From: Psychrobacter okhotskensis
GTDB lineage: Bacteria > Pseudomonadota > Gammaproteobacteria > Pseudomonadales > Moraxellaceae
Reading direction: 5' to 3'
Assembly: GCF_013248965.1 (NCBI RefSeq)
Contig: NZ_JABRVQ010000013.1
Location: 23,576-87,575, forward strand
Length of the DNA: 64,000 bases
Part shown: in pieces, positions 8,034 through 17,370 of the stretch
Numbering within the stretch: position 1 is the stretch's first letter
Layout of the letters: each line of letters starts with the position of its first letter
Notes under the pieces: generated by a model
Databases searched by the model: none
What the model was told of the DNA's origin: nothing
The model's input: only the letters and a program-made list of their open reading frames with translations
Program-made: the position numbers and the translations under genes

Positions 8034-9674
8034 ATGACCAATAATTTAAGTAAAAATCCCTCTAAAGATACTGGTGCTCAAGAGACTGATCTCAAAGAGA
8101 TTAAGTCTCCAGCTACTAAACTTGATACAACAGCGGTGGCAATAAAGAACCACCCATCTACCAAACGTGTCGGCATCTTGGGTGGCGGTACTGCAGGCGC
8201 AACGATTGCCATTCGCTTAGCAGCTCTAGGGCTTGAGACCTACGTATTTGAGAAGAAAAAATCACTGATCGATGGTCCACCCATGTGCCATTTGCACGCG
8301 GGTGGTAATCTATATCGTGAAATTCCTGACGAGGATTGCGTTGCCCTGCTTAAGCAGTGTATCGATATCTTGCGCCTTTATCCTTATACCATCGACGTAC
8401 GTCCAACGGTGTTCGCGGTACCGACGCGTGATGAAGGCTTGCCTGAAGATTTGCTACCGCGTCTCGATATTTTGACGGACGCATATCGTGAGCTCATCGC
8501 ACAAGACAGCAATAACAAAGTATTGGGCGAACCGGAAAACTATTATCAGCTCTATAGTCATGAGCAACTGATTGCGCTGTCTGAACGTGAGCAAGTTGCG
8601 ATACCGAGCACGGTTGACGAATGGATGATACCGGTTGCTAAGTATTTGGACTTGAATAAAGTAAAGTTTCCGCTCATTGTCGTACAAGAATATGGCTGGA
8701 ATATTTTTCGTTTAGCCGCTTCTGCGCACCTTGCATTAGAAGGCTATGAGCACGCGCACGTCTTTACCAATACGCAAATCAAGCAAGTCATGCCTGTCGA
8801 CTGTGAGAACTGTACCAACGCTGATCACCATGTCACAAAATGGCGCGTCGATTATCAGCAAGCTGGTGAGTCTCAACCTGAGTCTATCGAAATCGATTAC
8901 CTAGTCAATGCTTGCGGCTTTCGCACCGGTGTCATCGACGATATGGTGGGCGTCAAAGTCGAGCGTATGGTTGAGTTCAAATCTTCTTATATCACACACT
9001 GGGGTGACGCTGGCGGACAGATACCCGAAATCATCGTGTACGGCAGTCGCGGTACGCCAGAAGGTATGGCACAGCTAACACCTTATCCAGGTGGTTACTT
9101 CCAAATCCATGGCATGAGTAAAGCCATTACCCTGTTCAATGATGGATTGGTGGCCTCTAATAAAGGCAGCGCGCAGCCTAAGTTGCCGCAGCAATATGTA
9201 CATTATATCGAAGATGGCTGGGACAAAGCACCATTGCAAGCGCGCAGTCAGCAAGCAATTGAATACGTAGCAGAGTTTGTGCCGACCTTCAATAGCGCGC
9301 GCACCATCGGTAATGCCTTATATGGTGGGCAGCAAATTCCTGGTCAGGACGATACACTACGGGTGGCAGATGTGAGCTTATACTCAAATATACGCTACGC
9401 CCGCGCAGAGAATGTCAAAGCATCGTCCACCTTGATTGCTGCCGATCAAATCGTCGACGAGCTGACCGATCTTGGTTTAATAGACAACGACACAGCGGCC
9501 AATCGTAGCCGCTATGCGCACGACTGGGCCTATCTAGCCAACAACGACAGCTTAACGATTGATAAAGTAGCACGCGGCTTGGCTGAAGACCGTGGCTTCC
9601 CAGCGGCGATGGCAGATGTTAATCATAGCATTCGTGAGATTGCGTTAGAGAGTTTGACGCCAGTTCAGCCTTAG
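8034..9674 (+). CDS. FAD-dependent oxidoreductase, DAO-like, substrate unknown
   Basis: 546-residue flavoprotein with a dinucleotide-binding motif GILGGGTAGATIAIRLAALGL (about residues 46-66) ending in the acidic residue of YVFEK. A second signature, YLVNACGFRTG, lies about residue 300. N-terminal residues 1-42 are polar and probably disordered. It is not a close match to any named D-amino-acid oxidase, malate:quinone oxidoreductase or glycerol-3-phosphate dehydrogenase that I can recognise. AAGGATA lies 11 bases before the ATG. It is a single gene followed by a strong hairpin. Confidence 0.7.
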   Translation: MTNNLSKNPSKDTGAQETDLKEIKSPATKLDTTAVAIKNHPSTKRVGILGGGTAGATIAIRLAALGLETYVFEKKKSLIDGPPMCHLHAGGNLYREIPDEDCVALLKQCIDILRLYPYTIDVRPTVFAVPTRDEGLPEDLLPRLDILTDAYRELIAQDSNNKVLGEPENYYQLYSHEQLIALSEREQVAIPSTVDEWMIPVAKYLDLNKVKFPLIVVQEYGWNIFRLAASAHLALEGYEHAHVFTNTQIKQVMPVDCENCTNADHHVTKWRVDYQQAGESQPESIEIDYLVNACGFRTGVIDDMVGVKVERMVEFKSSYITHWGDAGGQIPEIIVYGSRGTPEGMAQLTPYPGGYFQIHGMSKAITLFNDGLVASNKGSAQPKLPQQYVHYIEDGWDKAPLQARSQQAIEYVAEFVPTFNSARTIGNALYGGQQIPGQDDTLRVADVSLYSNIRYARAENVKASSTLIAADQIVDELTDLGLIDNDTAANRSRYAHDWAYLANNDSLTIDKVARGLAEDRGFPAAMADVNHSIREIALESLTPVQP

Positions 9675-9747
9675 ATATTTGTATTTGCAGTTGACTAGCT
9701 GTTTTAACGAGGTGTTAAATTTGGCAAAAACAACGTTAAAAATTATT

Positions 9748-9798
9748 AAGAAAAAGGGAGGGCGTTGCTAATTACTAGCAACGCCCTCCTTTTTTCTT
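9748..9798 (+). terminator. Terminator of the FAD oxidoreductase gene
   Basis: 23-bp stem (9748-9770 with 9776-9798, one G-T pair), 5-base loop, six T residues. It may also act on the minus strand for the LOG gene. Confidence 0.92.
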
Positions 9799-9905
9799 AT
9801 ATAAAATGACACAATTTAACGTTTCATATTCTAACAGAGGTATATTTGATCAACACCTTTATAGGTATTAATTAGCCATGTTAAAGGAATATACAGCGCC
9901 GGTCT

Positions 9906-10583
9906 TTAATTACCTGCCATTTTTTCAGTATCAACTGCATCATCTATCGTTACAACTGTCTGCAGCAACTCAATCGCTTCACCGATGGTATTACAAACCA
10001 CCAAACGCTCTAGATCTTGCTGCTTCATAAAGCCTTGTTCTGTAGTATATTTTAGGTGCTCAATCATCCGATCATAAAAACCATTGATATTCAGAATAAT
10101 CATGGGCTTTTCATGTTGATACAACTGACGCCATGTGGCGATTTCCATAATCTCTTCGAGCGTACCAAGGCCACCGGGTAAGGTAATAAACGCATCGGCG
10201 TACTCCGCCATGACTGTCTTACGCGTATGCATGGTATCGGTCAGATGCAGACGCGTAAGACCCTCATGGGCGATTTCGTGCTTAAGCATAAAGGTAGGAA
10301 TCACCCCAACGGCTTGTGCGCCGCCTTTAATCACTTCATCGGCGACCGCGCCCATCAGACCAATGCTGGCACCGCCATAAACCAAGCCCATGCCATTATC
10401 GGCTAGAGCACGACCAAGCTCACGCGCTGCCTGCTCATAAACCTCACTATTACCCAACCGTGATCCACAATAAACAGCCACCAATGGCATCGCTAGGGTT
10501 GATTTATCCACCGCTTTTTCGATATTCGTAATGTCTTGGCTGGTAATCACTTCATAAGTATCATTATTAATTTTCATTTGCAT
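9906..10583 (-). CDS. LOG-family nucleoside 5'-monophosphate phosphoribohydrolase
   Basis: TIGR00730-type protein that removes the base from (cytokinin-type or other) nucleoside monophosphates. It shows VYCGSRLG, GLVYGGASIGLMG and the signature PGGLGTLEEIMEI (about residues 136-148), with the conserved Arg/Glu of the active site. 225 residues is longer than the usual 180-200 because of about 32 extra N-terminal residues. A good TAGGAGCG site supports this start. The physiological substrate is uncertain in non-plant-associated bacteria. Confidence 0.88.
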   Translation of the reverse strand: MQMKINNDTYEVITSQDITNIEKAVDKSTLAMPLVAVYCGSRLGNSEVYEQAARELGRALADNGMGLVYGGASIGLMGAVADEVIKGGAQAVGVIPTFMLKHEIAHEGLTRLHLTDTMHTRKTVMAEYADAFITLPGGLGTLEEIMEIATWRQLYQHEKPMIILNINGFYDRMIEHLKYTTEQGFMKQQDLERLVVCNTIGEAIELLQTVVTIDDAVDTEKMAGN

Positions 10584-11084
10584 ATAACGCTCCTAAGTTT
10601 GCTTGGATTATTGTATTAAATGGTTCGGTAAAAGGTTTTATTGCTTGTTAGAATGACACAATATGACGCTTATCACTAACGTTAACTCGCTGTATTCTGC
10701 GGTGCTGTCATCTTTTACTTTTTTCATGCTTTTCAGATAAAAGCTTGTGATGAGGCGTTCTGATAAGGTCTAAGGTGTTGTCAGCAGTCTATTAATTACG
10801 CATAATGAACATCAGTCGAATTCATAACTATTGTTTATATTTGGTTTTTTATAAACAGCCAGTAAAAATAGCATAAATCCGGTGACTCATGAGAGAGATA
10901 AAACAACGCTCATTATGCTGCTATTTGCTAGCCTTTATCTTAACATAAGCCATGCTATCACACGGTAGCAACGATTTATCACTACGCAATGACTACATTT
11001 TTTAGCACTGACTTGCTATAAAACGTTGCAGATCCACATTCATTATTCTTTAATAAAAACGACGAAACTCATCAAGGTATTTTT
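10584..11084. other. Divergent spacer between LOG and alpha/beta-hydrolase genes
   Basis: About 500 AT-rich bases. No ORF, hairpin with T run, or repeat stands out. It presumably contains both promoters. Confidence 0.4.
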
Positions 11085-12038
11085 ATGCATAATAACCATG
11101 CGCCATCTTCTGTAGCACTACAAGGCGACACGATCGACGCGACTAATGACCATGAAAGCAACGCTGATAATGGCAGCTATTCATTAAGTATTATGACTGA
11201 GCGCAATCAGGCGTTGGCCGCAACAATTTATCGCCCTACAGAGACGGTCAAAGCCGCTGTCATGATAGCGCCCGCTACCGGTATCAAGCGTCAGTTTTAT
11301 CACAACTTTGCGAGCCATTTAGCAGCGCAGGGCTTCGGTGTCCTGACCTTTGACAACGAAGGTATCGGCGAGTCACTAGCAACCGATTTGGCCAAATGTG
11401 ATGCCTCACTGATAAGTTGGGGTCGTCATGACATGCCAGCCGTCCTCGATGCCTTACAAGATGAATTTCCCGATGCTTCTTACCATCTCGTCGGTCATAG
11501 TGCAGGCGGTCAGCTGATTGGTCTGATGCGCAATTATGATGCTATCGCCTCGGTGTTCAATGTCGCTTGCTCGTCAGGTTGTATCAAAAACATGGACATG
11601 CCTTATAAACTCAAGGCGATGGGTTTTATGGATGCATTTATTCCTGTTACGAACTTTGCGCTGGGCTATACCCCATCAGATAAAATCGGCATGGGCGAAC
11701 CGCTACCGCGCGGTGTGGCTCGTCAGTGGCGCGAATGGTGTAATGGCTCAGGTTATATCAAAACCGCTTTTGGCAAAAGCATTCATACGCATTTTTATGA
11801 TGACATTCGCATGCCAGCGCTGTGGTTAGGCTTTAGCGATGACGAAATTGCCAATAGTAAAAACATCGACGACATGATTCGCGTCTATACAAAGATGCCG
11901 GTCGAAAAACGCTTTTTTAAGCCAAAAGACTTCGGTCTGAGCAGCATTGGTCATATGCGCTATTTTAGTAGTCGAACCAATGCCAAGGCACCTGAGTTAT
12001 GGCAAATGGCAGTAGATTGGTTAAATCAGCAGCAATAG
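11085..12038 (+). CDS. Alpha/beta hydrolase (serine aminopeptidase-like)
   Basis: 317-residue alpha/beta-hydrolase. The nucleophile elbow VGHSAGGQ lies about residues 135-142, preceded by APATGIKRQFYHNFASHLA and LTFDNEGIGES, which place it in the Hydrolase_4/serine-aminopeptidase group. An Asp in FSDDEI and a His in IGHMRYF are the likely remaining triad members. It is cytoplasmic (no signal), with a polar N-terminus of about 35 residues. AAGG precedes the ATG by 7 bases. Substrate unknown. Confidence 0.85.
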   Translation: MHNNHAPSSVALQGDTIDATNDHESNADNGSYSLSIMTERNQALAATIYRPTETVKAAVMIAPATGIKRQFYHNFASHLAAQGFGVLTFDNEGIGESLATDLAKCDASLISWGRHDMPAVLDALQDEFPDASYHLVGHSAGGQLIGLMRNYDAIASVFNVACSSGCIKNMDMPYKLKAMGFMDAFIPVTNFALGYTPSDKIGMGEPLPRGVARQWREWCNGSGYIKTAFGKSIHTHFYDDIRMPALWLGFSDDEIANSKNIDDMIRVYTKMPVEKRFFKPKDFGLSSIGHMRYFSSRTNAKAPELWQMAVDWLNQQQ

Positions 12039-12108
12039 CTCCAGAAATTATAGCTTTGAAAACTACGGCTTCGAGCATGAATAAAAATAGAACGGCTGAT
12101 AACGCGCT

Positions 12109-12831
12109 TTACTCTTGTGCATTTTCTACGTCTGCTGCCTTGATACGCTTCGTCAATGCTGAATAAAGCGACGGCTGCATGTTATGGATGTTACCGAGCA
12201 TCCATTTCACATAGTTGATGGGCACGTCTTTAATCAGCTTACCTTTATGCTTACCAAAGGGCATTTTGCTCACGGGATTGGCTTTGTTAGCGATAGCATG
12301 GGTAGCAGCAAAATCAGTCGGCGCAACCTCCAAACGCTCACAGCAGGCTTGATAGAGCAAGTAGCACATACGGGCATCACCTAGCGCATCATGAGCCGCT
12401 ATCGTCATTTTTCTCGCCTCAGACTTGCCCAATAATTGCTCGATACACTTAGATTGACTGTAGCCGCTCCATTCTGGGAAAGCCACGCGCGCCAGCCTCA
12501 CGGTACAAATTAGCTTGGCAGAGGGACTACCAATCACCCGCCAATCAAAACGTACGTTATGACCAATTAAGTACTTGGGCAATTCAAATTGCGCCAAATC
12601 AAAACGCTCAAGCCCAGCCACGTCGTCATCCGTAATACCATGCACCCTGATGACGATTGGGGATATCGAGCGACCACTGTTGAAATATTTCATCCACTCA
12701 AATCCGCTAGCCACATTAATCGTCGCCACTTGAATCGGTCGTGGATCACGGCCTTGATCGGTTTCGGTATCGATAACCAGCGCTGTATCAGCCGTGGTAG
12801 AAATGTCCGCAGAATTAAAAGCGTCAGTCAT
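12109..12831 (-). CDS. DnaQ-fold 3'-5' exonuclease with C-terminal DUF3820
   Basis: The exonuclease domain carries the DEDD pattern: D21 and E23 in IDTETD, RVHGITDDDV, HNVRFDWRV, and HDALGDA (about residue 145). The C-terminal portion MPFGKHKGKLIKDVPINYVKWML (from about residue 189) is the DUF3820 module found after some exonuclease X-like proteins. The likely substrate is single-stranded or nicked DNA, as for ExoX; this is inferred. It converges on the alpha/beta hydrolase gene. The ribosome site is weak. Confidence 0.85.
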   Translation of the reverse strand: MTDAFNSADISTTADTALVIDTETDQGRDPRPIQVATINVASGFEWMKYFNSGRSISPIVIRVHGITDDDVAGLERFDLAQFELPKYLIGHNVRFDWRVIGSPSAKLICTVRLARVAFPEWSGYSQSKCIEQLLGKSEARKMTIAAHDALGDARMCYLLYQACCERLEVAPTDFAATHAIANKANPVSKMPFGKHKGKLIKDVPINYVKWMLGNIHNMQPSLYSALTKRIKAADVENAQE

Positions 12832-13051
12832 AAAAACTTAACCATAGACGTTGGCTAAAAATAGCAGCCAGTTTTTATCATTTGAAAAAAATCGTAAAAA
12901 ATTTTATTGGATGAGATTTTATCTATCACCCTCTCATTTATGGGGCTAAAAGGTAAAGATAACAACTAGCTATAACAATGCTATACAAAGAGTAAAGAAT
13001 ACAGTCTTTATAATATCAATGAGAATTGAGGCAAAAAACTAAGAGATATCG

Positions 13052-13642
13052 ATGCAAGCAAATGGAAGCAACCAAAAGCCCAACCCCTCTTTTTTCAGTC
13101 GTGTATTAAGCGTACTGATTAAAGCAAGTGTCTTGCTAGCGCTGTTATTTGTATTCGATAAATTATTACCCAGCATTAGCCAACAGACTCAGTCTTTTGT
13201 CGTAGCAAAATGGCAGCAACTGAGTTTATTACAACAAGCGTTACCCATAGAAAACAGCCTACCCAGTCCACTACCAGAGCAGCATCTAACCGATACTTGG
13301 GGCGCTGCGCGTAGCCAAGGGCGCTCTCATGAAGGCATTGATATTTTTGCACCTCGGGGCACACCAATACAATCGACCACGCAGGGCATCGTCCGCAAAG
13401 TCGGCGACAATGCGTTGGGGGGACGCGTGGTGGTGGTGGTTGGACCGGGCGGCGCAGGACATTATTACGCTCATCTAGAAGATTATGCCGACATCGCGCC
13501 CAATGACTGGGTCAATGCTGGCGATATCGTTGGCTATGTTGGCGACAGCGGTAATGCCAAAGGCACGCCGACCCACGTGCATTATGGTATTTATATCAAT
13601 GGCAGCGCGGTTAACCCCTACCCACTTCTACAAAAAAATTAG
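13052..13642 (+). CDS. M23-family peptidoglycan endopeptidase, membrane-anchored
   Basis: An N-terminal hydrophobic segment (about residues 22-44) anchors a LytM domain in the periplasm. Zinc ligands are visible: HEGIDIF (H and D, about residues 93-97) and HVHYGI (about 176-181). 196 residues means a minimal enzyme with a short linker. It probably cleaves cell-wall cross-links. AAGAGA precedes the ATG. The stop codon overlaps the phoR stop tail to tail by four bases, with no terminator between them. Confidence 0.9.
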   Translation: MQANGSNQKPNPSFFSRVLSVLIKASVLLALLFVFDKLLPSISQQTQSFVVAKWQQLSLLQQALPIENSLPSPLPEQHLTDTWGAARSQGRSHEGIDIFAPRGTPIQSTTQGIVRKVGDNALGGRVVVVVGPGGAGHYYAHLEDYADIAPNDWVNAGDIVGYVGDSGNAKGTPTHVHYGIYINGSAVNPYPLLQKN

Positions 13643-14748
13643 GAGGTATGGGCAGAACGCACATACGCGGCTGGAAATACTGCACTAAAGGTCGAGCCTT
13701 TGCCTTCTACCGACTCTATCGTTAATTGCGCCTCATGTTGATATAAAACGTGCTTCACAATAGCCAAGCCTAAGCCCGTACCACCGCTAGCACGGCTACG
13801 TCCACTATCGATGCGATAAAAGCGTTCCGTCAAGCGCTCGATATGTTGGGGCGCAATACCGAGACCATCATCTTCAACAGCAAAGCGGCAGCCTTCCGCT
13901 GTTTTTGTCCAGCTGATAGCTATATTGCCACCCTTTGGCGTGTATTTGATGGCATTAATGACCAAATTGGATAAGGCACTCGTTAAGTACATCTCTGATC
14001 CGTATAACCCATCGTAAGTGTCTATCTGCAAATGAATAGTATGATTATATTCTTGGTTATACGCTTGCGCATCATCATAGATATGCGTCAGTAACTTGGT
14101 CATATCAATGTCATTAAGCTCGTGCGTCTCTTCGATTTCGATACGAGACAACAGCAGTAAGTCATTTACAATCCGATTCATACGGGCAGTCTGCTGAGTC
14201 ATTAGCTCAAAGCCACGTCGCCACTGCGGTGGCATATCTTCCTGCTCGGAGAAATTTTCTAAATATCCCATCAACACAGTCAATGGCGTGCGCAGCTCAT
14301 GCGAGACATTGGCGACAAAATCACGACGCATTTCCTCCAAATGCTGCAAGCGGGTCACATCATAAATGATCAGTAATTTTTCATCATCGAAAGGCGTAAG
14401 CTCACACTTTAGATAACGTTTAGGGTCTCGCCATGACACCATGTGCACACCATCGCTCGGTGGGGTGATAGCCTGATAGTACTGGCGAAATTCTGGTATG
14501 GTGATAAAGTCAAAAATACTCTGACCTTTATCAGTTGCCTGCAATAACAACAAGTCTTCCGCTGCCTGATTCCACCATTCCAAACCATCTTCATCATTGA
14601 GCAAAATAACCGCATCCCGTAACGCTCGTAAGGCGCTGCGGATTTTTTTAAGTTGATCCGTTGTATTGTGCTGGGCAACTTGCGCTTGCTCACCCTGTTG
14701 CTCATTTTCTATCGGCATCATAGGCATTATCGGTGTTGTCATCGTCAT
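13639..14748 (-). CDS. phoR: Phosphate-regulon sensor kinase PhoR, lacking membrane segments
   Basis: Order: a PAS-like region (about residues 35-125), DHp with HELRTPLTV (phospho-His about 149), N box [11 protein letters not shown], and G boxes DDGLGIA and [10 protein letters not shown]. The sequence from residue 35 on parallels PhoR ([12 protein letters not shown]...[10 protein letters not shown]). The usual N-terminal pair of transmembrane helices is absent: the protein starts with a short polar stretch, and only 63 bases separate it from phoB. AGGG nine bases before the ATG supports this start. So it should be cytoplasmic unless tethered by partners. Confidence 0.88.
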   Translation of the reverse strand: MTMTTPIMPMMPIENEQQGEQAQVAQHNTTDQLKKIRSALRALRDAVILLNDEDGLEWWNQAAEDLLLLQATDKGQSIFDFITIPEFRQYYQAITPPSDGVHMVSWRDPKRYLKCELTPFDDEKLLIIYDVTRLQHLEEMRRDFVANVSHELRTPLTVLMGYLENFSEQEDMPPQWRRGFELMTQQTARMNRIVNDLLLLSRIEIEETHELNDIDMTKLLTHIYDDAQAYNQEYNHTIHLQIDTYDGLYGSEMYLTSALSNLVINAIKYTPKGGNIAISWTKTAEGCRFAVEDDGLGIAPQHIERLTERFYRIDSGRSRASGGTGLGLAIVKHVLYQHEAQLTIESVEGKGSTFSAVFPAAYVRSAHTS

Positions 14749-14811
14749 TTATCATCCCTACCACTAGATACTGTGTTTCTTTACGCTTACCAAGACATTT
14801 TCTGCGGCTGA

Positions 14812-15516
14812 TTAAATGGATTCAATCAAGCTAGAAAACCGATACCCAGTACCGCGTACCGTTTGTATCAGCGTAGCACAATCATAAGGCTGCAGTAATT
14901 TACGTAAGCGCCGAATATGTACATCAATCGTCCGGTCTTCAATATAGACATTGCCGCCCCAAACCTGATCTAGCAGCTGTGTCCGCGTATAAGCACGCTC
15001 TGGATGACTCATAAAAAATGCCAACAATCGATACTCTGTCGGACCGATATCGATGAGCTGACCCGCTGCCGTCACGCGCTGGCTTTTAGGATCTAAGCTA
15101 AGCTTGCCGATTTCGATAGGCTTATCAGCGCTGAGTGCACTACTACGACGTAGCACCGCCTTGATTCTTGAGATTAGCTCACGTGTTGAAAAAGGCTTGG
15201 TCATATAGTCATCAGCCCCAGCATCGAGCCCATGAACCTTACTGTCTTCTTCACTTTTGGCAGTCAGCATAATGACCGGTATCTCGGCGAGCGAATCGTC
15301 GTTTTTGAGCATCCGGCAAAAATCAATGCCGCTTTTTTCACCGTTCAGCATCCAATCTAATAGTATCAGCGCCGGACGGTGATCAACCACTTGCTGATGC
15401 GCCTCTGCTACGTCCGCAGCGTGCAGGCTATCAAAGCCAGCCATCTCTAAGGTCATCGCAATCATTTCACGAATCGCAGGCTCATCCTCAACGATCAAAA
15501 TTTGCTCATTATACAT
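14812..15516 (-). CDS. phoB: Phosphate-regulon response regulator PhoB
   Basis: OmpR/PhoB-type regulator of 234 residues. The receiver domain has the acidic pair E10/D11, phospho-acceptor D54 in LILLDWML, Thr in MLTAKSE and Lys in MTKPF. The C-terminal winged helix contains GPTEYRLLAFFMSHPERAYTRTQLLDQVWG and the RTIDVHIRRLRK recognition helix. It is transcribed with phoR. A Pho box upstream at 15775-15792 suggests autoregulation. Confidence 0.96.
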   Translation of the reverse strand: MYNEQILIVEDEPAIREMIAMTLEMAGFDSLHAADVAEAHQQVVDHRPALILLDWMLNGEKSGIDFCRMLKNDDSLAEIPVIMLTAKSEEDSKVHGLDAGADDYMTKPFSTRELISRIKAVLRRSSALSADKPIEIGKLSLDPKSQRVTAAGQLIDIGPTEYRLLAFFMSHPERAYTRTQLLDQVWGGNVYIEDRTIDVHIRRLRKLLQPYDCATLIQTVRGTGYRFSSLIESI

Positions 15517-15543
15517 ACGGCAGCCTTGTTATTAGATTAAGCA

Positions 15544-15650
15544 TATAGTCACTCTACTATAAAAATATTACTGCGTTAACCTCGCTTGACGTATTAAATA
15601 TACCTCTATACTCGGTTGCCTTGTACTACTTTTAAATTGGATCAACTATA
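15544..15650 (-). mobile_element. 107-bp MITE-like element, copy 1 (phoB leader)
   Basis: The imperfect inverted ends start TATAGTC at 15544 and end in the complement of TATAGTTGATCC at 15650. Read on the minus strand it matches 34063-34169 at about 95 of 107 positions without gaps. No coding capacity. TA at both ends is compatible with a Tc1/IS630-type TA target, which is inference. Confidence 0.75.
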
Positions 15651-15774
15651 TTAGATTTTAAGATTCAAAAATTTAGCGCACCAAAACTCAAATTAGGAAA
15701 ATTAACATAAAGAAATTAAGATACAGAAAAGGCAATACACAGTCACCAGTTTCTACTTATTAGACGGGTTAATT

Positions 15775-15792
15775 ATGACAGCTTCATGACAA
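15775..15792 (-). promoter_or_regulatory. Pho box upstream of phoB
   Basis: On the minus strand it reads TTGTCATGAAGCTGTCAT: two TGTCAT half-sites with an 11-base period, matching the PhoB-binding consensus. It lies 258 bases before the phoB start. A repeat element accounts for 107 of those bases. Confidence 0.8.
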
Positions 15793-15799
15793 CGGCTTT

Positions 15800-16252
15800 T
15801 TAGACTTCTAATAAAAAGTTTAGTGGCCCATCATTGACGCTTGCCACTTGCATATCAGCACCAAATTGACCAGTGGCAACATTGTGATGCTGAGTTTTAG
15901 CATAATCAACCAGTTGATCAAACAACATTTGAGCAGCATCAGGTGCCATCGCGCCACCAAAATCAGGGCGACGACCCTTGTCTGTTTTTGCCATCAAGGT
16001 AAATTGCGACACCAATAATAGCCCGCCACCGACCTGTTGCACATTTTTATCCAGTTTACCGACCTTGGCAGGATCGTCATGATTTTCGAATATGCGATAG
16101 GTCAAGATTTTATCGATCATACGCTGGGCAGTTTGCAGGCTATCATCGTGCCCCAAGCCAATATACGCCAACACCCCATGCTCGATGGCACCGATATTTT
16201 GTGCATCGACGCTGACACTGGCACAGTGAACCCGTTGTATAAGCGCTTTCAT
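15800..16252 (-). CDS. dtd: D-aminoacyl-tRNA deacylase
   Basis: 150-residue proofreading enzyme that removes D-amino acids (and Gly mischarged on tRNA-Ala) from tRNA. It has MKALIQRV at the start, the active-site SQFTL (about residues 81-85) and the cross-subunit Gly-Pro motif in NDGPLNF. The family usually has Thr where this protein has the Asn of LNF, a small deviation; the Gly-Pro pair itself is intact. It lies just upstream of phoB on the same strand but is separated by the Pho box region, so it is probably independent. Confidence 0.95.
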   Translation of the reverse strand: MKALIQRVHCASVSVDAQNIGAIEHGVLAYIGLGHDDSLQTAQRMIDKILTYRIFENHDDPAKVGKLDKNVQQVGGGLLLVSQFTLMAKTDKGRRPDFGGAMAPDAAQMLFDQLVDYAKTQHHNVATGQFGADMQVASVNDGPLNFLLEV

Positions 16253-16380
16253 TTAGAGCCTTTTTTATTTATAAATGTCTGACAGATTATGGTCATACAA
16301 TACTCTGCTGTCCATGATAAAATACCGCCATTGATTTGCTTATTAATTATTACATCAAACCCTATCTTGGTAGCCCGATT

Positions 16381-17223
16381 ATGAATTTATTTACTACCCT
16401 TCAACAATTTGTCCCGCAGCAGCAGCTGAGTAAAGTCGCTGGGCGTCTAGCCGCCAGCCGTCATCCGTATGTCAAACGTGCCTTTATTCGTAGTTTTGCC
16501 AAGGCTTACGGCGTCAGCTTAGGTGAGTATGAGCGTCAGAGCTTTAATGCTTATGAGAGTTTTAATGACTTCTTTACCCGTGAGCTCAAAGAAAACGCCC
16601 GTATCATCGATAGCAGCGTAAACGGTATTGTCAGTCCTGCCGATGGTATCATCTCGCAGCTAGGACAGATTGAAGACCATAAATTGCTGCAAGCCAAAGG
16701 TCGTCATTATGACGTTGGTCAATTACTGGCCAATAGCGAAGATGGCAGCTATTTCGCTGATGGTAGCTTTGCGACCGTGTATCTAGCGCCCAGCAATTAT
16801 CACCGCGTTCATATGCCTTTTGATGGTACCTTGACCAAGACCCGCTATGTACCAGGTACGCTGTTTTCGGTCAATAATACCACAGCCGCTAACGTGCCTG
16901 ATTTATTTGCCCGTAATGAGCGTTTGGTCTGTTTATTTGATACAAAATATGGCAAAGCTGCCGTGGTAATGGTTGGCGCTATGATTGTCGCTGGTATCGA
17001 AACCGTCGCTACCGGAAAGATCAGCCGCACTGAGGACATCCAAGAAGCAGATCACGACATGAGCTTTGAGAAAGGCGATGAGCTTGGACGCTTTTATTTA
17101 GGTTCAACGGCGATTGTCGTCTTACCAAAAGCCGCAAAAGCGGATTGGCAGGACAGCATGAAAGCCAATAGCGTGGTAAAAATGGGACAGCTATTGGGTG
17201 AGGCAAAAACTCAGCAAGCTTAG
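16381..17223 (+). CDS. psd: Phosphatidylserine decarboxylase proenzyme
   Basis: Makes phosphatidylethanolamine from phosphatidylserine at the inner membrane. The LGST autocleavage motif (about residues 240-243) generates the pyruvoyl group. YESFNDFFTREL, PADGIIS and the YHRVHMPFDG segment are family blocks. I chose ATG 16381 (MNLFTTLQQF), which aligns with the known N-terminus, over the TTG frame from 16336. 280 residues is normal. It is followed by a perfect hairpin terminator. Confidence 0.95.
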   Translation: MNLFTTLQQFVPQQQLSKVAGRLAASRHPYVKRAFIRSFAKAYGVSLGEYERQSFNAYESFNDFFTRELKENARIIDSSVNGIVSPADGIISQLGQIEDHKLLQAKGRHYDVGQLLANSEDGSYFADGSFATVYLAPSNYHRVHMPFDGTLTKTRYVPGTLFSVNNTTAANVPDLFARNERLVCLFDTKYGKAAVVMVGAMIVAGIETVATGKISRTEDIQEADHDMSFEKGDELGRFYLGSTAIVVLPKAAKADWQDSMKANSVVKMGQLLGEAKTQQA

Positions 17224-17245
17224 TTTTTAAGAAAATCATAGTACT

Positions 17246-17291
17246 AAAAAGCCCAGTTAAACGTAGATGATGACGTTTAACTGGGCTTTTT
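17246..17291 (+). terminator. Terminator of psd
   Basis: Perfect 19-bp stem (17246-17264 with 17273-17291), 8-base loop, T5 tail. Confidence 0.93.
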
Positions 17292-17370
17292 AATGGCTGT
17301 TAGTTTGTACTACTTCTATTTTGTATTGCCTATTTTTACTACTTTGGGCTACCCTGTGCAAAGGCCTTTA

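Larger units (their letters stand above)
15517..15799 (-). other. phoBR promoter region
   Basis: 283 bases between dtd and phoB, holding the Pho box at its distal end, a candidate -10 (around TCTAAT on the minus strand) just after it, and a 107-bp repeat element between those and the phoB start. Confidence 0.6.
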
